64,000 nt of DNA, taken from the NCBI GenBank assembly GCA_016719785.1, contig JADJYJ010000034.1:1-64000 (forward strand), given 5' to 3'. A program made the position numbers and the translations under genes. The stretch is from Candidatus Amarolinea dominans (GTDB lineage Bacteria; Chloroflexota; Anaerolineae; SSC4; Amarolineaceae). Positions 19,958 through 28,830 of the stretch are shown one piece after another. Every line of letters starts with the position of its first letter. The first letter of the stretch is position 1. The notes below the pieces were generated by a model. The model made no database searches. It was not told the origin of the DNA and worked only from the letters and a program-made list of their open reading frames with translations.

Positions 19958-20622
19958 TGGGCGCCTCTGTCAAATGCTTGTTTCGCCTCGGCCACGAAGC
20001 GCCTGACCTTCTCCGGGTCTTTGCGGCCTGGCGCGGCCTCCACCCCGCTGCTGACATCTACGCCCCAGGGTCGCACCTGGCGCACAGCCTGCCGCACGTT
20101 GTCCGGGGTCAGACCGCCGGCCAACAGAATCCGGTAGCGGGGCGCCAGGCCGGCGGCAAGCGCCCAATCGCCCAGTCGCCCGCTGCCGCCGTAAAGCTGC
20201 GGGTGAAAGGCATCGAGCAGCAGTTGCGGCCCGGCCGGCGGTCCCAGATCAGCGTACCATTCGGCCTCGGCTGCGGCTTCGTCCAGCGAGGTGGGACGCA
20301 GCGCCTTGTAGGCGCGGGGCGCCAGTTGTTCCAGCCGGTGCGGCGGCTCCCCGCCATGCAACTGCACCAGGTCGAGCTGGCAGGCGAGGATCGTCTCCTG
20401 CATCTCGTGCAACGGCGCATCCACGAACAGGCCCACGATCTGCACGGCGCCCTGCCCGTATGGCCTGCGCCTGATTTCCTGGATGATCGAGGCCGCCTGC
20501 GCCGCGGTGACGCCGCGCGGCGATTTGGCATAGAAAACAAAGCCGAGCAGGTCCGCGCCCGCCGCGATGGCGACCAGCGCGTCTTCCAGGTTCGTCAGGC
20601 CACATATTTTGACTCTTGTCAT
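19954..20622 (-). CDS. trpF: Phosphoribosylanthranilate isomerase
   Basis: TrpF performs the Amadori rearrangement of phosphoribosylanthranilate to CdRP. The N-terminal VKICGLTNLEDALVAIAAGAD with the catalytic Cys, GFVFYAKSPRGV, VGLFVDAP, VQLHGGEPPH, LLDAF with the catalytic Asp, and the phosphate site LAGGLTPDNV / GVDVSSGVE are all present in a 222-residue TIM barrel. The start is ATG 20622, 11 bases after the stop of the DUF554 gene; reading further upstream is out of frame with any family sequence. Its stop overlaps the ATG of the NUDIX gene (ATGA). Tryptophan pathway step 3, cytoplasmic. Confidence 0.95.
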   Translation of the reverse strand: MTRVKICGLTNLEDALVAIAAGADLLGFVFYAKSPRGVTAAQAASIIQEIRRRPYGQGAVQIVGLFVDAPLHEMQETILACQLDLVQLHGGEPPHRLEQLAPRAYKALRPTSLDEAAAEAEWYADLGPPAGPQLLLDAFHPQLYGGSGRLGDWALAAGLAPRYRILLAGGLTPDNVRQAVRQVRPWGVDVSSGVEAAPGRKDPEKVRRFVAEAKQAFDRGAQ

Positions 20623-20633
20623 CGCCACCGCCG

Positions 20634-21356
20634 TTAATAGTTGATGTGCAGCGCCTGCAAGGCAACCACGATCAGCGGCGCCAGCAGGACAGCCGGCATC
20701 AGATTGCCCACCCGCACGCGGCGCAGATCGAGCAGGAGCAGGCTGATGCCCAGGACAAGTACGCCGCCCGTGGCGGTCATCTCGATCACCCATGGCGTCT
20801 GGCGGGTCACTTCGCCAAGCGTGCTGCCGAGCGCGACGGTGAGGCCGGTGATGCTGCCCTGCACGACCAGAATCGTCAACGCAGACAGGATCACGCCTGG
20901 CCCCAGGGTGGCGGCAAAGGCCAGCGAGGCAAAGCCATCGAGCAACGACTTGACCGCCAACAGTTGAAAATCGCCGGTCAGACCATCCTGGATCGAGCCG
21001 AGAATGGTCATCGGGCCGATGCAGAAGACCAGGCTGGCGGTGACAAAGGCGCGGGTCACGCTGCGCTGCCCGCTCGCCATGCGTTGGCCGACCCGCCGCT
21101 CCAGCCAACGACCGACCGCCTCCAGGTGATCTTCCAGCCGCGCCCATTCACCGAGCACCCCGCCCAGGAGTACGCTGAACATGGGAATCAGGACATTCTT
21201 GGTTTGCAGCGCCATGCTCATGCCAACCGCACTGGTCATCAGGCCCAGACCGGCCAGCACCGTCTCGCGCGTCTTATCGGGCAGGCGGTCGCCCAGCAGG
21301 CTGCCCAGGCCGCCCCCGATGATGACGGTGACGATGTTGAGAATGGTGCCGATCAT
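20634..21356 (-). CDS. DUF554 membrane protein inside the trp operon
   Basis: A 240-residue very hydrophobic protein of the DUF554 (YdfK-like) family, with about seven predicted membrane segments. It begins GTILNIVTVIIGGGLGSLLG and carries the family-typical CIGPMTILGSIQDGL and AVKSLLDGFASLAFA. Its function is unknown; a transporter-like or channel-like role is often supposed. Its ATG (21356) overlaps the trpC stop (ATGA) and its stop is 11 bases before trpF, so it is co-translated with biosynthetic genes. The position makes a link to tryptophan or a pathway intermediate worth testing, but nothing in the sequence proves one. Confidence 0.88.
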   Translation of the reverse strand: MIGTILNIVTVIIGGGLGSLLGDRLPDKTRETVLAGLGLMTSAVGMSMALQTKNVLIPMFSVLLGGVLGEWARLEDHLEAVGRWLERRVGQRMASGQRSVTRAFVTASLVFCIGPMTILGSIQDGLTGDFQLLAVKSLLDGFASLAFAATLGPGVILSALTILVVQGSITGLTVALGSTLGEVTRQTPWVIEMTATGGVLVLGISLLLLDLRRVRVGNLMPAVLLAPLIVVALQALHINY

Positions 21357-22323
21357 GCTTGCGCCTCCTGCATCTCTGCCAGGCCGGCCTGCGCCAGTTC
21401 GCGCACACGGGCGGGGCGCGCGGCCGCCGCGGCCTTGACAAAGGCCTCACCCACCAGCATGGCATCCACCCCCAGCGCCGCCAGTTGATGTACATCGGCC
21501 GCCGTTTGGATACCGCTCTCGGCCACGAAGATGATCTCCGGCGGCACCAGGGGCCGCAGGCGCGCCGTGGTCGCCAGATCAACCGCAAAGGTGCGCAAGT
21601 CCCGGTTGTTGACGCCGATGATGCGCGCGCCGGCGGCCAGGGCGCGGCGCACATCGCCTTCATCATGAACCTCGATCAGCGCTTCCATCTGCAGGCGACG
21701 GGTCTCGGCCAGCAGATCGCGCAGCTCGCGGTCGCCGAGGACCGCCGCGATCAACAGCAGGGCGTCGGCGCCGGCCGCGCGTGCGGCCCACAACTGGTAC
21801 GGGTCGAAGATAAAGTCCTTGCGCAGCAGGGGCAAGGGGCGCACGGTCGCCGGCATCCCAGAGGCCCGGTCTCGTGACGAAAGCGGGTGTCTGGGCTGCG
21901 CGCTGGCCTGGGTCATGAAATGCTGGCGCACCTGGCTGATATGCACCAGGTCGCCCTGAAAAAAGCGCGCATCGGTCAGAATCGAAATCGCGGCCGCGCC
22001 GTTGGCGCTGTAAACGTCGGCCAGGCGCACAGGGTCAAAATCGTGGCACAGCAGCCCCTGGAGGGCGAGGCGCGCTTGATTTCAGCAATCAGGCGCACGC
22101 CAACCGGGCCAGTGGCCGGGCGCAGCGCCGCGGCAAAATCACGCGGCGGCTCCGTCACCGCCGCGGCTGCGCGCAGATCGGCCAGCGGCACCTCCCGCTT
22201 CTCCTTCGCCAATTCCTCACGCTTATGCGCCATGATCTGATCCAGGAACGTGCCCTGCTGCATCAATCGCTGCTGCTGCCCCAGCGCCGCCCGCTGCCTT
22301 TTTTCCTCACCCTTGCTCGCCAT
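21353..22323 (-). CDS. trpC: Indole-3-glycerol phosphate synthase, split by an apparent 1-base frameshift
   Basis: TrpC closes the indole ring, converting CdRP to indole-3-glycerol phosphate. The N-terminal part reads from ATG 22323 (AGGAG about 8 bases upstream) through FLDQIMAHKREELAKEKR to the catalytic lysine motif AEIKRASPSRG. The frame then breaks in the C4 run at 22055-22058. Adding one G on the coding strand restores LLCHDFDPVRLADVYSANGA, and the rest (LRKDFIFDPYQLWAARAAGA, IIGVNNRDLRTF, VAESGI, GEAFVKA) follows normally to the stop at 21353. The restored protein has about 323 residues, with about 25 extra N-terminal residues. Because the pathway is otherwise complete, the break is probably a sequencing error. 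Its stop overlaps the DUF554 start. Confidence 0.9.
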
Positions 22324-22440
22324 ATGAACATCTCCTATGGTCGCCTGACATCTCATCAACCTTATCCACGCCCGCTGTGACTACCCAGCCTGGCCCTATT
22401 TGAGACAGGATTGGTAACTGCTGGGTCTGCCTGGAATTCA

Positions 22441-22537
22441 GACAGGATTCACAGGATTGACAGGATATTCGAACTCTCGTGCCGATAGTTTTGCACACCA
22501 CAGAGCAAGAATCCTGTACATCCTGTTCATCCTGTCC
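22441..22537. repeat. CAGGATTGACAGGAT palindromic repeat, copy A
   Basis: Three tandem ACAGGAT-type units at 22442-22466 are mirrored by three ATCCTGT-type units at 22511-22537, giving a long imperfect hairpin. It lies in the unusual 330-base gap between trpD and trpC inside an otherwise tightly packed operon. Confidence 0.8.
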
Positions 22538-22564
22538 AAATCGGCCTGCAGGGTGAGCAGTTAC

Positions 22565-22643
22565 CAGGATTGACAGGATGTTTCGAACCTCTGCACCGAT
22601 CGTCTTGCCCAGCGCAGGGCAATTATCCTGTTCATCCTGTCCA
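22565..22643. repeat. CAGGATTGACAGGAT palindromic repeat, copy B
   Basis: A second copy in the same orientation as copy A: CAGGATTGACAGGATG, then TTTCGAACC, ending ATCCTGTTCATCCTGTCC. The middle parts also match copy A (TTCGAAC, TGCCGAT/CACCGAT, GTTTTGC/GTCTTGC), so the pair is a direct duplication of a palindromic element. Confidence 0.8.
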
Positions 22644-22653
22644 AATTTGCACT

Positions 22654-23694
22654 TCAGCCCGCCGCCTGGCTGGTCGCAATCAGCTTTTCCAGGCAGGCCA
22701 GGGCCGCGCCGCTGTCCAGGCTGGCGCGGGCGCGGGTCAGGCCAGAGGCCCAATCGCCGCTGAGGGTGGCCAGCATGGCGGCCGCATTGAGCAAGACCAC
22801 ATCGCGCGGCGCGCCTCGCTGTGAGCCATCCAAAATCCCGCGGGTGATCATGGCATTGGCCGCCGCGTCCCCGCCGCGCAGATCGTCCAACGTGGCCGGC
22901 GCCAGGCCCAACTCCCGCGTATCCAGGTCGAACGTGCTGACATGGCCGTCAGGGTGCAGTTGGCTGACCCGGTTGACGCCGGTCGTGCTCAGCTCATCCA
23001 GGCCGGGCCTGCCGTCCGGCGTCAGGGCATGGACGACAAAGGCGGCGCGGCTGCCCAGGCGTCCCAACACCCCGGCCATGTCCGCGGTCAGAGCAGGATC
23101 GTAGACGCCGATGACCTGGCGTTTGGCGCCGGCCGGATTGGTCAGCGGGCCGAGCAGGTTGAACACCGTACGCGCGGCCAGCTCACGCCGCGGACCGATG
23201 GCAAAGCGCATGGCCGGGTGATGTTTGACCGCAAAGAGAAAGGCGATGTTGGCTTCATCCAGGCAAACCGCCACCTGCTCTGGCGTCAGATCGAGGTTGA
23301 CGCCGAGCGCGTTCAGCACATCGGCGCTGCCCGAGCGGCTGGTGATCGAACGGTTGCCATGCTTGGCGACCGGCACCCCCGCGCCGGCCACCACAAAGGC
23401 GGCCGTGGTGGAGATGTTGAAGGTGCCGGCATGATCGCCGCCCGTGCCGCAGGTGTCCACCAACTCATCGGGGCCAAAGCGCCGGGAGTAGACAGGGATG
23501 GCGCTGGCGCGCATCGCGCGTGCGCAGCCGGCAATCTCCGCCACCGTCTCGCCCTTCATGCGCAGCGCGACCAGAAAGCCGCCAATCTGCGCCGGCGTCG
23601 CCTCCCCGCGCATGATCTCGCCCAGGGCCGCGAACGCCTCGTCCTCGCTGAGATCCTGTCGTTCCAAAAGCCTGGCAATCGCCTGTTGAATCAT
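22654..23694 (-). CDS. trpD: Anthranilate phosphoribosyltransferase
   Basis: TrpD transfers phosphoribose from PRPP to anthranilate. The glycine-rich PRPP loop VDTCGTGGDHAGTFNIST, the KHGNRSITSRSGSADVLNALG motif, and NLLGPLTNPAGAKRQVIGVY are all canonical. The start is taken at ATG 23694 (IQQAIARLLERQDLSEDEAF), with GAGGAG about 8 bases upstream, giving 346 residues, the usual length. It stands alone rather than fused to TrpG. Upstream a 105-base space with a heptamer array separates it from trpG; downstream a 330-base repeat-filled gap precedes trpC. Confidence 0.95.
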   Translation of the reverse strand: MIQQAIARLLERQDLSEDEAFAALGEIMRGEATPAQIGGFLVALRMKGETVAEIAGCARAMRASAIPVYSRRFGPDELVDTCGTGGDHAGTFNISTTAAFVVAGAGVPVAKHGNRSITSRSGSADVLNALGVNLDLTPEQVAVCLDEANIAFLFAVKHHPAMRFAIGPRRELAARTVFNLLGPLTNPAGAKRQVIGVYDPALTADMAGVLGRLGSRAAFVVHALTPDGRPGLDELSTTGVNRVSQLHPDGHVSTFDLDTRELGLAPATLDDLRGGDAAANAMITRGILDGSQRGAPRDVVLLNAAAMLATLSGDWASGLTRARASLDSGAALACLEKLIATSQAAG

Positions 23695-23759
23695 CCCCCC
23701 GCTCCTCACCCCCCGCCTTTCGCTCCCCACGTCCCAATTTTTCGACTTCGCTCAGGACA

Positions 23760-23802
23760 GGTCTCCAATCTCTGATCTCCAATCTCTGATCTCTGATCTC
23801 TA
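23760..23802. repeat. Heptamer tandem array at the trpG 3' end
   Basis: Units of GTCTCCAATCTCTGATCTCC type (7-base period) run up to the trpG stop codon at 23802-23800. Confidence 0.75.
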
Positions 23803-24399
23803 TCCCCTCAGTGCGAGGAAATTCCGCAGCAAATCCTTGCCGCACTCCGTCAGGATGGACTCCGGGTGAAACTGCACGCCGACGATATGCGGAAACTGGC
23901 GATGGCGCAGCCCCATCACTTCACCTTCAGCGGTGAAAGCCGTGACTTCGAGGACGGGCGGCAGCGGTTCCAGCACGATCAACGAATGATAACGGGTGGC
24001 GGTGAAGGGGCTGGGCAGGCCGTTGAAGATGCCGCGGCCGGTATGATAGACTGGCGAAGTCTTGCCATGCATCAGGCGCGGCGCGCGCGCCACCTGGCCG
24101 CCAAAGACATGCCCCAGGCACTGATGCCCCAGGCAGACTCCCAGGATCGGGGTGGTGGTATGAAAGCGTGCGATGACCGCGTTGGAAATGCCGGAATCGT
24201 GTTCGGGTGTGCCAGGGCCGGGGGAGATGATGATGTGGCTGGGCGCCAGGGCCGCCAGTTCATCCACCGTCACCTGGTCATTGCGCCAGACGCGCAGCAT
24301 CTCCTGCGGGTCGCCCAGCTTCTCCTGCAGGATGATCTCGCCCACATACTGCACCAGGTTATAGGTAAAGCTGTCGTAGTTATCAATAAAGGCAATCAC
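23800..24399 (-). CDS. trpG: Anthranilate synthase glutamine amidotransferase component
   Basis: TrpG hydrolyses glutamine and passes ammonia to TrpE. Seen are FIDNYDSFTYNLVQYVGE, SPGPGTPEHDSGIS, the nucleophile motif GVCLGHQCLG, the MHGKTSPVYH region and the His-Glu pair in VQFHPESILT. GTG at 24399 is the preferred start because GGGGAGGGG lies directly upstream and the family begins at this point; 199 residues is normal. It begins 17 bases after the trpS stop. It could also serve as PabA for folate, as in many bacteria with a single such gene, but no pab genes are nearby. Confidence 0.95.
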   Translation of the reverse strand: MIAFIDNYDSFTYNLVQYVGEIILQEKLGDPQEMLRVWRNDQVTVDELAALAPSHIIISPGPGTPEHDSGISNAVIARFHTTTPILGVCLGHQCLGHVFGGQVARAPRLMHGKTSPVYHTGRGIFNGLPSPFTATRYHSLIVLEPLPPVLEVTAFTAEGEVMGLRHRQFPHIVGVQFHPESILTECGKDLLRNFLALRG

Positions 24400-24416
24400 G
24401 ATCCCCTCCCCGCTTT

Positions 24417-25412
24417 TCAGGCCGGTAGAACAAAGCCCATGGCCGATTTGACCCTGTTCATGGTTGCGGCTGCGCGCGGGGCCACGCTGTCCGCGCCGTG
24501 CTTGAGGACACGGTTCAGCTCGGCCGGGTCGTCCGCGTACATCCGATAGCGCGCCTGAATCGGCTCCAGGGTCGCGATGACGGTTTCGGCAACCTCCTTC
24601 TTGAGGAAACCATAGCCCTTCCCCTCGAAGTGCGCCTCGATGGCCGGCCGCTCCCAACCGGCCAGGATCTCGAAGACGGTCAGCAGATTCAGCACCCCCG
24701 CGCCGGCTTGCTCGAAGCGCGTCTCGCTGCCAGAGTCGGTCACCGCGCGCATGATCGTCTTGCGCACCAGCTTGGGGTCATCCAGCAGGTTGACGGCATG
24801 AAACTGGCCCTTCTCGCTCTTGCTCATCTTCTGTTCGGGATTGTCGAAACCCATGATGCGGGCGCCGCTCTGGCGAATCACCACCTCGGGCACCACGAAG
24901 ATGTCACCGAACATAAAATTGACGCGCTGCGCGAGGTCGCGCGTCAGTTCCACGTGCTGCTTCTGATCTTCGCCCACCGGCACCAGGTCCGTATCGTAGA
25001 GCAGAATGTCCGCGGCCATCAACACAGGGTAATCAAGCAGGCCAGTGCCCACGCTCTCCTGCTTCTGCGCCTTCGATTTGTACTGGGTCATGCGCTCCAG
25101 CCAGCCCAGGGGGGTCAGGCAGTTGAGCAGCCAGGTCAGCTCAGTATGCTGGCGCACGTGCGATTGCACAAAGATCGCGCTCTTCTGGGGATCGAGTCCG
25201 CAGGCCAGGTAGAGCGCGGCCAGCTCCCGTGTCTTGGCCAGCAGCGTTTGCGGGTCATAGGGCACCGTAATCGCGTGCAAGTCCACGATACAGAAGACGT
25301 TGTCGTAGGCATCCTGCGATGCCACCCACTGCGTGATTGCGCCCAGGTAATTGCCGAGATGGATGTTCCCGGAGGGCTGGATGCCGGAGAAGACGCGTTT
25401 GTTGTTGGTCAT
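24417..25412 (-). CDS. trpS: Tryptophanyl-tRNA synthetase
   Basis: TrpRS charges tRNA-Trp. The class I signatures are visible: the HIGH-equivalent in FSGIQPSGNIHLGNYLGA near the N-terminus and the KMSKS loop in NPEQKMSKSEKG. DLHAIT, the tryptophan-site region YPVLMAADILLYD and VPVGEDQKQHVELTRDLA are also present. Length of 331 residues matches the bacterial family. It lies between trpE (42 bases upstream) and trpG (17 bases downstream) in the same orientation. It is therefore under the operon's T-box, which senses uncharged tRNA-Trp, the substrate of this very enzyme. Confidence 0.96.
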   Translation of the reverse strand: MTNNKRVFSGIQPSGNIHLGNYLGAITQWVASQDAYDNVFCIVDLHAITVPYDPQTLLAKTRELAALYLACGLDPQKSAIFVQSHVRQHTELTWLLNCLTPLGWLERMTQYKSKAQKQESVGTGLLDYPVLMAADILLYDTDLVPVGEDQKQHVELTRDLAQRVNFMFGDIFVVPEVVIRQSGARIMGFDNPEQKMSKSEKGQFHAVNLLDDPKLVRKTIMRAVTDSGSETRFEQAGAGVLNLLTVFEILAGWERPAIEAHFEGKGYGFLKKEVAETVIATLEPIQARYRMYADDPAELNRVLKHGADSVAPRAAATMNRVKSAMGFVLPA

Positions 25413-25424
25413 AGATCATTCCTT

Positions 25425-25454
25425 GTCAGATCAGAGGAGATCAGAGATCGGAGA

Positions 25455-25460
<6 letters not shown>
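25425..25460. repeat. Heptamer-like GATCAGA array in the trpE-trpS gap
   Basis: GATCAGAGGAGATCAGAGAT and following GGAGATCAGAG units fill the 42-base space between trpE and trpS. They are the reverse complement of the GATCTCT arrays found elsewhere. Confidence 0.65.
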
Positions 25461-26933
<1,473 letters not shown>

Positions 26934-26996
26934 GCGGTTCTCCTTCACCTACTGATGTCAATTGGTTCGCTTAGCGCCGTGCAGCCAGAAAATTCC

Positions 26997-27050
26997 CCAA
27001 AAGAAACTCCCGTCCCACGGCAGTGCGTTGACTGCCCAGGGACGGGAGTT
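26997..27050 (-). terminator. T-box leader terminator hairpin
   Basis: On the minus strand AACTCCCGTCCC (27050-27039) pairs perfectly with GGGACGGGAGTT (27016-27005), followed by TTCTTTT. It is the competing structure to the antiterminator of the T-box just upstream. Confidence 0.88.
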
Positions 27051-27345
27051 GAAGTCTCCCGCGGTGCCACCCCGCTTAGGCGTCCAACCGCAGGCCTGGG
27101 TGGTTGCGCCAGGGCCGGTTGGTCAGCCTCACTCGCCAGATACAGAACCCTCATCGTCCATGACGAGGTTCGATATCGCGCGCCCTGGTAACGGTGGCGT
27201 CTCCGGCGTAGCCTACAGGCCTGAAGCCTTCAGTACGCAGCTCCCCGGTCCATTCCCTGCCTGCGCCGTTATCCCCGTTCCACCCGGTGGAGACTCTCTG
27301 GAACTCGCTTTGGCAGCTACTCTTCCGGTTCATCGCTGATCGTTG
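26997..27345 (-). promoter_or_regulatory. T-box riboswitch, tRNA-Trp specific
   Basis: The minus strand carries the T-box consensus GGGGTGGCACCGCGGG at 27075-27058. The bulge TGGC (27069-27066) would pair with the tRNA 3' end GCCA; its variable base C fits the G discriminator of bacterial tRNA-Trp. Upstream, stem I features are seen: AGAGAGT near 27299-27293, and a specifier region GAATGGACC whose middle triplet TGG (27252-27250) is the Trp codon. A terminator hairpin follows. Uncharged tRNA-Trp should stabilise the antiterminator and switch on trpE and the genes behind it, including trpS. Confidence 0.93.
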
Positions 27346-27362
27346 TATCGGATGTCAGGGCG

Positions 27363-27391
27363 AATTTACCACACGCCTTGCGCTTTGTCAA
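27363..27391 (-). promoter_or_regulatory. Promoter of the trp operon
   Basis: On the minus strand TTGACA (27391-27386), 17 bases, then TAAATT (27368-27363). Transcription would begin near 27356, just before T-box stem I, giving a leader of about 420 bases. Confidence 0.82.
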
Positions 27392-27543
27392 GTGGTCACG
27401 TATGGCGCCATTGATTTGGGCTTTTCCTCCCAGGCTCTACCTGACTTCACAGGCGCGGCGCCAATTTGCCATGTCCTATGGCACCTGTGGTACAATAGTT
27501 GCCGTAGTAGCCCAGTTCAGATTCACACAAGATCGAGGTTGGC

Positions 27544-28725
27544 ATGGCCCGAAGCCCTACCGGGGGCGGTCAGTTCAGATTACCAGAGTCCCTCATGGCG
27601 CGTGTACGCGACAGCCGGGTGTCCCTGGAAGATGTCCTGCGCTCGTTTCCCAACGCCAATAAAGACCCAGAAAGCTGGGAAGATGTCTTGGCCGCGCTCA
27701 AGGCTGCCGGTATCCAACTGGCCGAACAGGCCGAGGCCGACGCCGGGGTGGAGGTCGAGGTTGACATCGAGGGCGAAGAAGAGTACCAGACGGCATCACT
27801 GGGCAGCGCCGGTGCGGATCCGTTGGCTCTCTATCTGCGCGAGATGGGCCTTACCCCCCTGCTGACTGCCGAGCAAGAAATGAAGCTGGCGCGTGACGTG
27901 ACGCGCGGTGAGGCGCTCAAGGCCGAGTTGGACAACGGCAACCTGACCCTGGAGCGCAAGCGTCAGCTTCGGGCAGATCTTCTGGTCTCCGACATGGCTC
28001 GCGAGACCCTGATCAAGGCCAACCAGCGCCTGGTCATCAGTGTCGCCAAGCGTTATCGTGGCCTGGGCGTGCCCTTCCTCGACCTGATTCAAGAAGGCAA
28101 CCTGGGCCTGATGCGCTCGATCGAGCGTTTCGATCCGGCCAAAGGCAATCGCCTGTCCACCTATGCCATGTGGTGGATTCGCCAATCCATCATCCGTGCC
28201 GTGGCCAACCTGAGCCGTACCATCCGCGTGCCCATCCACGCGGGCGAGCGCGAGCGCAAGCTGCGCAAGGTGGCCCAGGAATTGCAGCAAACCCTGGGGC
28301 GCACCCCCAACGCGCACGAGCTGGCGGCCGAACTGGGATTGACCCCGCGCCAGGTGCAGCGGCTACAGAACATGGGCCAGCAGGCGGTTTCACTCGACCA
28401 GCCCATTCGCGAGGGGGAGTCGGATGGCAGCAGCCTGGCCGATCTGATCGAAGACGAGAACAGCCTGGCCCCGTCCGAACTAGCCGCGCAGCGCCTACTG
28501 CGCGATGATGTGGCAGCCGTCCTGGCCGACCTCAAACCACGCGAGGCCGAAGTCCTGCGCCTGCGTTATGGCCTGGACGGCGAGCGTGTGCATACGTTGA
28601 AAGAAGTGGGTGTGTTGATGGGCGTGACGCGGGAGCGGGTGCGTCAACTTGAAATGCGCGCCCTACGCAAACTGCGCCACCCCCGCATCGGCCGCCGCTT
28701 GAAAGGCTATCAGCGCCGCCGCTGA
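27544..28725 (+). CDS. sigA: Principal RNA polymerase sigma factor (RpoD/SigA)
   Basis: A 393-residue sigma-70 factor that directs core RNA polymerase to promoters. Region 1.2 is DPLALYLREMGLTPLLTAEQE. Region 2 shows RYRGLGVPFLDLIQEGNLGL and NRLSTYAMWWIRQSIIRA, the -10 recognition helix. Region 3 follows (VPIHAGERERKLRKV), and region 4.2 has the -35 reading helix-turn-helix (TLKEVGVLMGVTRERVRQLE). The N-terminus (about 80 residues) is short, acidic and lacks a long region 1.1. The ATG at 27544 follows GAGG; TACAAT at 27491-27496 could be the -10 of its promoter. It is divergent from the trp operon. The consensus promoters seen in the window fit such a housekeeping sigma. Confidence 0.94.
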   Translation: MARSPTGGGQFRLPESLMARVRDSRVSLEDVLRSFPNANKDPESWEDVLAALKAAGIQLAEQAEADAGVEVEVDIEGEEEYQTASLGSAGADPLALYLREMGLTPLLTAEQEMKLARDVTRGEALKAELDNGNLTLERKRQLRADLLVSDMARETLIKANQRLVISVAKRYRGLGVPFLDLIQEGNLGLMRSIERFDPAKGNRLSTYAMWWIRQSIIRAVANLSRTIRVPIHAGERERKLRKVAQELQQTLGRTPNAHELAAELGLTPRQVQRLQNMGQQAVSLDQPIREGESDGSSLADLIEDENSLAPSELAAQRLLRDDVAAVLADLKPREAEVLRLRYGLDGERVHTLKEVGVLMGVTRERVRQLEMRALRKLRHPRIGRRLKGYQRRR

Positions 28726-28734
28726 TGCACTCTC

Positions 28735-28830
28735 AGCCTGTTTTCGACACCCCAATGGGTAGTAGGTCGTCAGGCACTTGCCACAAGAAGCTGTTGTATG
28801 GAAACATCTGTTCTATGTCGAAAACAGGCT
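28735..28830. repeat. 96-base element with perfect 15-base inverted ends
   Basis: AGCCTGTTTTCGACA (28735-28749) and its exact complement TGTCGAAAACAGGCT (28816-28830) bracket 66 bases. It lies between sigA and the convergent radical SAM gene, whose stop codon overlaps the last base. It looks like a small non-autonomous element or a transcriptional barrier between converging genes. Confidence 0.75.
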
